From positions 1-64,000 of the forward strand of contig JAJOZX010000087.1 in assembly GCA_023014485.1 (NCBI GenBank): 64,000 nucleotides of DNA. Reading direction: 5' to 3'. The DNA is from Bathynomus jamesi. Lineage: Eukaryota; Arthropoda; Malacostraca; Isopoda; Cirolanidae. Position numbers and translations under genes: made by a program. Of the stretch, positions 9,520-18,239 are shown one piece after another (the first letter of the stretch is position 1; every line of letters starts with the position of its first letter). The notes beneath the pieces are model-generated. The model searched no databases, was not told the origin of the DNA, and saw only the letters and a program-made list of their open reading frames with translations.

Positions 9520-11232
9520 ATGGCTTCTAGAGGATGTACCCATAGTCCAGACATATTTTGTTATATTTGTGGTCGGTATATTGCTGTAAAACAAAGGACA
9601 AATGTAACGACCTTCATTAAGAGAGCTTATCATGCTTATTTTGGAATTAAATTAGGAGATCAAGACAAAAGTTGGGCTCCACACAAGGTTTGTCTTACGT
9701 ATGTTGCGGCACTAAGGAATTGGAGCAAAGGTAAAAAGAAAAGTTTGCCATTTGGGATCCCTATGGTATGGCGCGAGTCTAGAAACCATACCGACGACTG
9801 CTACTTCTGTTCTTGCAATGTTAAAGGTTATAATGCAACGAATAAAGAGAGCCTTCAATACCCAAGTCTTCCATCTGCAATAAGGCCGGTACCCCATGGT
9901 CCAGAAGTTCATATTCCTCGCCCACCCGAGAGTCTGGATCAATACAATTCAGATTCTGATTCAGCTCCAAATCCAGACAATGATGATGTTTATGAACAGC
10001 CAACAGCTGACCGAGATCCTCCTAAACCATTAACCCAAGCCGAACTAAATGACTTAGTCAGGGATTTGAATCTGCCTAAGGACTCTGCAGAACTTTTGGG
10101 GTCCAAATTGCAGGAGAACAATTTATTGGCATCCGACACATACTTCGCTTGGTACAGAAATCGTGAGAAAGACTTCGTGCCTTTTTTCGAAGAAGATGGT
10201 CCCTTGGTATTTTGCAAGGACATCACAGGATTAGTGCGCAAGCTACGCATCGAATACCAAACCAGTGACTGGAGGTTGTTTATAGATTCCTCTAAAACCA
10301 GTCTAAAAGGAGTGTTACTGCACAACGGTAACAAATATGCATCAATCCCAGTGGCCCATTCTACTCATTTAAAAGAGACCTATGATAACATAAAACTGCT
10401 TCTGGAAAAAATTCAGTATCAAAATCACAGATGGATATTGTGTGGGGATCTCAAAGTCCTTTGCATGTTACTTGGGCAGCAATCAGGATACACTAAGATG
10501 CCATGTTTCATCTGCGAATGGGATAGTCGACCACGTGACCAGCACTGGAAGAGGAAAATTTGACCTCCTAGAGAGAATCTTACCCCAGGATCAAAGAACA
10601 TTTTACATGAACATCTAGTTGAACCAAATAAAATCCTCCTACCACCCTTGCACATTAAGTTAGGCTCGATGAAGCAGTATGTCAAAGCATTGAATAGAGA
10701 AGGTGAGTGTTTCAAGTACATTTGTTCAAAATATCCAAAGATTAGCTACGAGAAAATAAAGGAAGGTGTTTTTATAGGTCCTCAGATTAGAAAGTTATTG
10801 ACAGACGATCATTTCCTGAACACAATGACCAATAAAGAAAAAGAAGCATGGCTTGGTTTCAAAGATGTTGTTGAAAACTTCTTGGGAAACTACAAAAGCC
10901 AAAATTATGAAAGACTGGTGGAAAATATGCTTAAAAAGTTTTGCGCCTTAAGCTGCAACATGAGCCTGAAAGTTCACTTCTTATTTTCGCATCTTGACCG
11001 TTTTCCCGAAAATCTCGGAGATGTCAGTGAGGAGCAAGGGGAACGATTTCACCAGGACATCAAAACCATGGAAAGAAGATATCAAGGAAGATGGCATACA
11101 AATATGATGGCGGATTACTGCTGGTGTCTGCAACGAGATCAGCCTAACGCACAGCATAAGAAAACATCAAAGAAGCACCGGTTAGTCGTCATTAGTCAGA
11201 TCTACCTTCGTAGTCTTAAGTCTTTGGAATAA
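9520..11232 (+). pseudogene. Unnamed zinc-finger, mobile-element-type protein
   Basis: It starts MASRGCTHSPDIFCYICGRY and has a cysteine-rich N-terminus (FCYIC, then DDCYFCSCNVKGYN near residue 90) and an acidic linker (SDSDSAPNPDNDD). A likely RNase-H-like region follows (WRLFIDSSKTSLKGVLLHNG, ILCGDLKVLCMLLGQQSG, CFICEWDSRPRDQH). After an in-frame TGA at 10561 the reading continues with LPPLHIKLGSMKQYVKA, VENFLGNYKSQNYERLVENM and GERFHQDIKTMERRYQGRW. I recall similar proteins in high copy in many invertebrates but know no established name. The TGA stands where related copies, as I recall them, have tryptophan, and it is shared by both arms, so the copy is dead. A mobile origin is inferred. 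Confidence 0.65.
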
Positions 11233-12319
11233 GTCCTGAAATGTTTGCAAGTAAAGAAGGTAAATATATTTTGTTTCTTTCAGTTATTTTTTTATTCTTT
11301 CATAAACAAGCAATATGCTTGTCCAAGAGCTAGGAGCTATTTAATTCTGCTTTAATTAGGTTTTACTCTATCACCTAAAGATTTCGTGCTACAAGGGGTG
11401 TTGTAATACCTCATCTGTCCCCAAATGTTAACCACCTATTGATGGGAGGGGAGAGAGTATTTTGCTGGGAACGGGACTGGTTGTTATATATATTTACCTT
11501 ACATTATTATGTAAGCGTTACTGTAGTCTATAACAACAAAATTTATGGTTTAGCATGTGCAATCCAATGTTGGTCTCGATAAGATGGTTCACATTTGGGA
11601 TAAATGGGGGATTTATGACACACCCTGTAGTAAGAAAACCATACATGATAGGGAAAACTAACTATATTTTTGAGATCAGCGCACTCCAATTATATAGAAT
11701 CACCAACTAGTTTGTAAAAATCGATCGACAAGTTTCAAATGTGTACTGGTGTTATCAAACGAAATAAGCAGTAGAGGCGCTCTAGGGGACCTACTGAGTT
11801 TATCGCCAGGAATTATGGTCTGCAAACAGGAACAGCATTTTTAATATGTTTTAATAACCATTTTTAAAATCACCGTGTTCGTCCATTTCACATGATTGTA
11901 AATAAACCGAGATTTCTTCAAGATCAGAACAGACTTCCAAGTTCACTTCCACTATACGCCCGTATACGGGGCATCCTGAACAAACTAAGAATGCTTCCAT
12001 ATAAAATCAGTGGCTCTATTAAGTATATAATTTTCCTACAGGTGCTAATTCAATTTAAGGTAGTTTCTGCAAACATAAATTTCATTATTATTATTATATT
12101 AACTCTTCCGCTGAACTCAACCCGACAATTAATGACCAAAACATATTTTTTTGGTCAGTTTTGATGGGCTTTGAAAGAATCCGAGATCAGTTTCTTGTGC
12201 ATATGAGCAGTTTTCGAGATATTTTCAGTTTTCGTATGTGAAGAATCGCAAATTTGAAAACGAAACGGAGCTCAAATTCCTTCAAAATACATCAAAATTA
12301 ATCAGAAAAATATTTACTG
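11233..12319. other. Downstream region with a dispersed-repeat motif
   Basis: There is no gene. Around 11625-11700 the minus strand reads GTGCGCTGATCTCAAAAATA, then TTAGTTTTCCCTATCATG, preceded on the plus strand by ACACCCTGTAGT. The same motif, diverged, occurs at 26365-26410. It is probably the terminal part of a transposon. Mirror about 54205-55292. Confidence 0.45.
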
Positions 12320-12460
12320 GTAAGACCAACATAACCTAACCACAGGCAACTTAACTCTAACCCTAACCTACACGGAACTACCCTAACCCTAACCCTCTAA
12401 CCGGACCGAACCTAACTCTAACTATCTAACCTAACCTAATACTTAATCTAACCAAACATA
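12320..12460. repeat. Degenerate telomere-type CCTAA/CCCTAA tract
   Basis: Repeated CCTAACC, CCCTAACCCTAACCCT and CTCTAAC words run over about 140 bases, with interruptions. This is an interstitial telomere-like tract, not a chromosome end. Mirror about 54065-54205. Confidence 0.7.
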
Positions 12461-12510
12461 ACCAGCGATCTTAAATTAGAAAAAGTAGAAAATAATAATT
12501 TCCTAATGTG

Positions 12511-12642
<132 letters not shown>

Positions 12643-13094
12643 TAGTGTGGGGTTGCATGAATGCAAATTGTGTGCAGTCATTTTCATTTGTAAATAGAAC
12701 TGTCAATAGTTACATTTATCAAGAAATCTTTGAATCCTTCATGCTGCCGTCTTCAGAACAGCTGTATGGAGGCGAACCATTTATTTTTCAAAAATGACCT
12801 TGCTCCAGTTCATGCGGTTCGTGGAACATCTGCATGGTTTGATGCTGATGAAATTGAAGTACAATCATGGCCAGCTAATTCTCCCGATCTTAATCCGACA
12901 GAAAATCTTTGGAATATTGCTAAGCAGAAGGTTTACAGTAAAATCGTAAACCAGAAACAATCGGTAAACTATAGAGGTGTTTGGTGACAAAGTGGCAATC
13001 GATAACTGCAGAAGAATGCAAGAGGCTTGTCGACTCGTTGCCACGTCGATTGGAGACCGTAATCAGGACTAAGGGCGGACCAACTAAATACTAA
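12643..13094 (+). pseudogene. Tc1-like transposase fragment
   Basis: After the microsatellite the plus strand reads VWGCMNANCVQSFSFVN, SYIYQEIFESFMLPSSEQLY and GGEPFIFQ. A frameshift follows near 12795, then APVHAVRGTSAWFDADEIEV and WPANSPDLNPTENLW, which carries the final catalytic E of the Tc1 DD34E class. After a second shift the C-terminus reads TAEECKRLVDSLPRRLETVI and ends GGPTKY-stop at 13094. The first catalytic D region is missing. Both arms share the frameshifts. Confidence 0.85.
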
Positions 13095-13122
13095 GATGCA
13101 GAGTTAAAAATTCTTGATAAAA

Positions 13123-13239
13123 TTTAATATATTGGCAGTACTCAGTGAGCATAGTGATAAAGGTTTAATATATTGGCAGTACTCAGTGAGCATAGTGATA
13201 AAGGTTTAATATATTGGCAGTACTCAATAAGCATAATGG
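13123..13239. repeat. 41-bp tandem repeat, about 2.9 copies
   Basis: The unit begins TTTAATATATTGGCAGTACT and recurs at 13123, 13164 and 13205. The third copy is diverged (AATAAGCATAATGG). It lies just 3' of the Tc1 fragment. The mirror 53285-53402 has the same copy number. Confidence 0.9.
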
Positions 13240-13496
13240 ATTTATTCTAATTTTTTTTGTAACACCTGATAAGAAGATATTCTAATATTTTAGGATGTCA
13301 CTATGCATTAACTTTTCACTATTTAATAAAGACTGCTATATTTAATTTTTTTTTCAAAACTGGCACACAGGGGTGTCTTTTTTACCACAATGATGTCACA
13401 GATACTCGATATTATTCATAAAGGTGTATAGCTCTAAACTATGATGAAGGTCATGACCATATTTGAGACAGTATTTTATTTTTCTGTTCCGAAGTT
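13240..13496. other. Unassigned spacer
   Basis: No gene or repeat recognised. Mirror about 53028-53284. Confidence 0.4.
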
Positions 13497-14405
13497 GTAG
13501 CTGCGGTCGTAAGTGACCACTGTTCTTCAACTAAAGCTATTAATTGTGGTGTTCCTTAGGGCTCTGTCCTTAGGGCTCCTGTCCTATTCATTCCTACGCC
13601 GATGATTCCACTCTTCCTATCCCCACCCGCTTCACAATGCGTCCCCACAACAGTCACTCCATAATTGTCGTGAGACGGCTATGGTGCACCTGACCTCTGA
13701 TCTTTCTACTATCTCTGATTTGGGTAGGAAAAAACGTTGTGGTTTTCAATACCTCAAAAACTCAGTTTCTTCATCTGCCTACTCGTCACAATCTTCCACA
13801 CTCCTATTCCCTTCTCTTCAACAATACACAACAATATCATCCTTCGTCTTCTCTTAACATTCTTCATCTTTCCTTTTCTTATGATCTTTCTTGGAAAGAT
13901 CACGTATACTCTCCTTCCAAAACAGCTTCTAAGAGGTTAGGTATGGTGTGCCAGCTCCGCAGTTTCTTCACCCCGACTCACTTGCTGTCTCTGTACGGGG
14001 GCTTGTCTGCCCCTGTATGGAGTATGCTTCTCATGTGTGGGATAGCTCAACACACACAGCTCTACTTGATCGGGTGGAATCAAAGGCTTTTTTTGTTGTG
14101 TCGCGCCTCTTACTGACTGTCTTCAATCCCTCTATCTTCGACGCAATGTTTCCTCACTCTCTCTTTACTATAGCCATTGTAGCGGGCACTGCTCTTCTGA
14201 ACTCTATAATTGCATGCCTCCTCCTTTAAGGAGAGCACACTGTACCAAACTCTCGACACACTGGCAGTCCTTTTCTCCAACTCTCTAATACAAGGGTTAC
14301 TCAACCGGTCAACTCTGAAACAACCTTCCTCAGTCCATCTTTCCCCTTGTCTATGACCTTCAATCTTTCAAACACAGAATGTCCAAGCATTTTAAAAAAT
14401 TTGAC
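13497..14405 (+). pseudogene. LINE reverse transcriptase, C-terminal fragment
   Basis: The reading frame hops but follows a known LINE RT. It reads KAINCGVP-stop-GSV near 13540 (the VPQGSVL block with Q changed to a stop), SYADDSTLP (catalytic YADD box), SKTQFLHLPTRHNLPHSYSL, SSLNILHLSFSYDLSWKDHV, RPCMEYASHVWDSSTHTALL-type sequence near 14010, and a tail matching PPPLRRAHCTKLSTH. An internal deletion lies between GSV and SYADD. I recall near relatives in decapod crustaceans, annotated as RNA-directed DNA polymerases from jockey-like elements. Confidence 0.8.
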
Positions 14406-14931
14406 TCTCTTCTTCTATGGTGGGGACATTTTACTGGGTCTTCGCCCTTAGTACCTCCTTCCTACCTAAAAAAAATATACTAACGCATACATACCATTTA
14501 CAACCACTTATAACTTTTTCATGCATTGAAAGCTTTTTCCCGTCGACAGGACTCGAACAGTGTTAGACTGAAAAGTAAGAATACCCTGAAAGTTTATTTG
14601 TTCAAGAACTGTCTGCTGCACACAAAATTCAATGCATAAATAATAATAATAATACGAAGGAATACAAAGGACACGAATCAGCAGCAAACTGGCAGGTCCC
14701 GACGAGGCTGTCTGTTTAAGAAGGAAGGTTAAAAGATATAAGAAAATTTAAAGAGAAGTGAAAGTTTTAAAGCAAAGCAAAGAATGGAGGTTGAAAGGAA
14801 GGAAAGAAATTTAAAGATAAAGTGAAAATTTGAAGTAAAGAGGAAGCAATCCGAGTGAAAAATTCTACAATACCTTATGCGCGCAAAAAACTTCACTTTT
14901 TTCTACGTGAAGGTCAAAATATGAAAATAAA
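14406..14931. other. Unassigned spacer
   Basis: It is AT- and GA-rich with a short (AAT)n at 14640. No ORF or RNA was recognised. Mirror about 51606-52115. Confidence 0.4.
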
Positions 14932-14958
14932 AACCCACTCTCATAGACAGAGTTTATT

Positions 14959-15001
14959 TCCACGACAGTTTCGACGCCCACTGGCATCCTCCTCGGGTGG
15001 A
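14959..15001 (-). ncRNA. Hammerhead-ribozyme-like motif, inverted PLE copy
   Basis: Identical motif to 17995-18037 but on the minus strand: stem I, CCGAGGA core, stem II, GAAA and GTC are all kept. Confidence 0.65.
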
Positions 15002-15789
15002 TACAGAAACACGAATGAACCAAAACAAGAGGGAAAAACAGTCCAGGGACCGACCGTTAAGAAATTCGCACCTTGGTTAGATCCCATTCTCCTGACACCG
15101 GAAGGGCATTTTCATTAAGTACATTCGCGCAAATTTAAAACTATCTTCCTCTTCTAAACATACAGATTCTATTATATTTTTCTTACATAATTATTGAATT
15201 TATTATTAATTTTATTACATTTAATATTGCATAATTATTTATTACAGAAATTATAAATTTATTATTACATTGGTTATTACATTATTGTTTATTATTCAGA
15301 ACTTATAAACCGAAAAACGAATGAAAAAATCCGCTTAGGAAACAATCCAGAGAAATTCGCACCTAGGTTAGATACCGTTCTCCCGACACTGGAAGGGCAT
15401 TTTATTACAGGGTCCGCTTATAAGTACATTCCCACAAATTAAAACTATCTTCTTGTTCTATACATACAGATTCTAATATTTTGACATAATTACTGCATTT
15501 ATTATTACATTTACATTTTTAACATTTATTATTATTACCTTTACCCTAATTATTAAATTTATAATATTACCTTTATTATTACATCTGTTGCATTTATATT
15601 TATTTCCACATTTATTACTTCCATTATTACATTTACTAAAGGCGAGTAAGGAAACATTCCAATCCAGAGACATTTAAGAAATTCACACTTAGGTTCGAAC
15701 ACGTTCCCACGACTCCGTAAGGGATTTTTTGACCAAGAATCTCATTAAAGGGTCTAACTTATAAGTACCTTCGCACAAATTAAAATTAT

Positions 15790-16167
15790 CTACTTTTTTC
15801 TATACACACAGATTCTATTATTTTTGACATAATTATTACATTTATAAAGTACCTTACTTGATTCCCAATCTATAGCATGATTATTTTGGCTGGCGTGATA
15901 AAAAATGGCATTATTAGTATTACAACTTCTGAAGGCATATTTGTGTTCTTTAATACGGGTTTCAATATTTCTTCCAGTTTCTCCCACGTATACTAAATCA
16001 CAACTTTTACAGGGAATGCTGTAGACACAGGCTTGTTCCTCTTTTGCCACGTTATTCCTAACCAATTTACTTTTCAATGTAGACGAATATTTGAACGCCA
16101 AAGCAAACTTAAAATCTTTCGTCAACGGTTTTACTCCTTCTAAGCCGGCAATGTAAGGCAAACTCAC
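15790..16167 (-). pseudogene. PLE GIY-YIG endonuclease, inverted partial copy
   Basis: This 125-residue minus-strand ORF begins at SLPYIAGLEGVKPL and carries ACVYSIPCKSCDLVYVGETG, then RNIETRIKEHKYAFRSC. These are the GIY-YIG nuclease core (Y-S-I/Y-V-G) with the CKSCD zinc-binding-like insert typical of PLEs. The RT domain upstream of it is lost at the join to the other copy. Confidence 0.85.
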
Positions 16168-16272
16168 ATATTGTTTTTGGTTAACTGAAGGTTCCCGAGG
16201 GGCATAAAAAGATTTTCTGGCTTTAAAATACGCCTTTCTGATAAACCACTCGGATATTTTAAATCCTTAAAA

Positions 16273-17307
16273 ATGTTCCAAATCTTTGAATTTTCCGGGT
16301 CCAGCAAATGTGGGCTACAAATCCTGAGTGCTCTTAGAAACATGGAAGAAATAATTGAGCTTTTTACCCCTTCATCATACTATGAGTCGGAATTGTTGCA
16401 AACAATATGTCCCAGGAATCTAATTTGGTTTCGTTATGTAGATGATATTTTCTCATTTTGGCCTGACCACTGGAACAACTTTGACACTTTCTTTCAGTCA
16501 TTAAATAATCTTGTTCCCTCTATTAAATTTAAATATGAATGGGAGAACGACAAACAATTACCTTTTCTAGATGTTTTGGTCATTAACGCGAAAGCGGAAA
16601 GCCCAATTTCACGGTTTATAGAAAACCTACTCATTGTAATTCGTACATTCATTATTTTTCATATCATGATGAAGGGGTTAAAAGCTATTATTTCTTCCAT
16701 GTTTCTAAGAGCACTCAGGATTTGTAGCCCACATTTGCTGGACCCGGAAAATTCAAAGATTTGGAACATTTTTAAGGATTTAAAATATCCCGAGTGGTTT
16801 ATCAGAAAGGCGTATTTTAAAGCCAGAAAATCTTTTTATGCCCCTCTGGAACCTTCAGTTAACCAAAAACAATATGTGAGTTTGCCTTACATTGCCGGCT
16901 TAGAAAGAGTAAAAACCGTGAAAAGTAAATTGGTTAGGAATAACGTGGCAAAAGAGGAACAAGCCTGTGTCTACAGCATTCCCTGTAAAAGTTGTGATTT
17001 AGTATACGTGGGAGAAACTGGAAGAAATATTGAAACCCGTATTAAAGAACACAAATATGCCTTCAGAAGTTGTAATACGAATAATGCCATTTTTTATCAC
17101 GCCAGCCAAAATAATCATGCTATAGATTGGGAATCAAGTAAGGTACTTTATAAATGTAATTATGTCAAAAGAAAAATAATAGAATCTGTGTGTATAGAAA
17201 AAGTAGATAATTTTAGTTTGTGCGAAGGTACTTATAAGTTAGACCCTTTAATGAGATTCTTCGTCAAAAAATCCCTTACGGAGTCGTGGGAACGTGTTCG
17301 AACCTAA
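16273..17307 (+). pseudogene. Penelope-like RT plus GIY-YIG endonuclease
   Basis: This is a 344-residue plus-strand ORF. The first ~35 residues come from the inverted join. Then LLQTICPRNLIWFRYVDDIF (about residues 44-63) is RT motif C with the catalytic YVDD, and QLPFLDVLV follows. The end of the RT/thumb (PEWFIRKAYFKARKSFY) leads into SLPYIAGLERVK, and then the GIY-YIG domain (about residues 232-300: VYSIPCKSCDLVYVGETGR). PLEs use this endonuclease in target-primed transposition. RT motifs before C are absent and the SLPYIAG linker has a 12-residue deletion, so the copy is defective. Confidence 0.85.
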
Positions 17308-17960
17308 GTGTGAATTTCTTAAATGTCTCTGGATTGGAATGTTTCCTTACTCGCCTTTAGTAAATGTAATAATGGAAGTAATAAATGTGGAAATAAATAT
17401 AAATGCAACAGATGTAATAATAAAGGTAATATTATAAATTTAATAATTAGGGTAAAGGTAATAATAATAAATGTTAAAAAATGTAAATGTAATAATAAAT
17501 GCAGTAATTATGTCAAAATATTAGAATCTGTATGTATAGAACAAGAAGATAGTTTTAATTTGTGGGAATGTACTTATAAGCGGACCCTGTAATAAAATGC
17601 CCTTCCAGTGTCGGGAGAACGGTATCTAACCTAAGTGCGAATTTCTCTGGATTGTTTCCTAATCGGATTTTTTCATTCGTTTTCGGTTTATAAGTTCTGT
17701 ATAATAAACAATAATGTAATAACCAATGTAATAATAAATTTATAATTTCTGTAATAAATAATTATGCAATATTAAATGTAATAAAATTAATAATAAATTC
17801 AATAATTATGTAAGAAAAATATAATAGAATCTGTATGTTTAGAACAGGAAGATAGTTTTAAATTTGCGCGAATGTACTTAATGAAAATGCCCTTCTGGTG
17901 TCGGGAGAATGGGACCTAACCTAGGTGCGAATTTCTTAACGGTCGGTCCCTGGACTGTTT
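17155..17960 (+). repeat. Three diverged copies of the PLE C-terminal/3' module
   Basis: A block beginning near AGAATCTGTRTGTNTAGAA, continuing AGATAGTTTTA and GAATGTACTTA, and ending GTGNGAATTTCT occurs at about 17180-17325, 17520-17645 and 17825-17940. The blocks are separated by TGTAATAA-rich spacers. The first encodes IESVCIEKVDNFSLCEGTYK, the second ESVCIEQEDSFNLWECTYK. The third is untranslated. The same triplication is present in the inverted half. Confidence 0.75.
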
Positions 17961-17994
17961 TTCCCTCTTGTTTTGGTTCATTCGTGTTTCTGTA

Positions 17995-18037
17995 TCCACC
18001 CGAGGAGGATGCCAGTGGGCGTCGAAACTGTCGTGGA
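17995..18037 (+). ncRNA. Hammerhead-ribozyme-like motif of the PLE
   Basis: Stem I TCCAC (17995-17999) pairs with GTGGA (18033-18037). The core is CCGAGGA (18000-18006), which differs from CUGANGA only at the second base. Stem II GATGCC/GGCGTC closes an AGTG loop (18008-18023), followed by GAAA (18024-18027). The cleavage-type triplet GTC lies at 18030-18032, directly before stem I. Stem III is reduced to almost nothing (AC-T-GT). PLE terminal regions are known to carry minimal hammerheads with a tiny stem III. AATAAA follows at once. Activity is uncertain because of the core substitution. Confidence 0.65.
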
Positions 18038-18149
18038 AATAAACTCTGTCTATTAGAGTGGGTTTTTATGTTCATATTTTTTAATACCTTATGCGTTAAA
18101 AATGAATGCTTCTAAATGAGTGTTTAAGGAAAGAGAAGCATTTAGTCGC

Positions 18150-18239
18150 TTTTTAAGGACTCGAACGAATTACTTTGAACTATTCTGGTTGACAATCCAT
18201 TCCACAAATTAACTATTAGTCAGCCAATTTGTAGTTAGA
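18150..18239 (-). pseudogene. LINE RT C-terminal tail, separated by the Academ-like insertion
   Basis: The minus strand reads VNLWNGLSTRIVQSNSFESL, the usual last segment of Jockey/CR1 RT proteins. The rest of this LINE lies beyond 23517, so the DNA transposon at 18240-23517 splits it. Confidence 0.65.

Larger units (their letters stand above)
14932..18115. mobile_element. Head-to-head pair of Penelope-like element (PLE) copies
   Basis: The segment 14932-16357 is an inverted, 5'-truncated PLE copy that pairs with 16680-18075. The central 16358-16680 is unpaired and holds the RT YVDD core of the longer, plus-strand copy. Both copies end in the same 3' region with a hammerhead-like motif. Inverted partial copies flanking a main copy are a known feature of Penelope elements. 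The halves are not identical: the inverted one keeps about 12 residues (KPLTKDFKFALAFKYSSTL) that are missing from the main copy. Confidence 0.8.

Noticed and set aside
9712..10721. Minus-strand ORFs overlapping the zinc-finger gene
   Set aside because: They are antisense shadows of the plus-strand gene with recognisable conserved blocks.
12320..12460. True telomere or chromosome end
   Set aside because: The repeats are degenerate and surrounded by ordinary transposon sequence on both sides.
13123..13239. CRISPR-like array
   Set aside because: It is a direct 41-bp tandem repeat without spacers in an animal genome.
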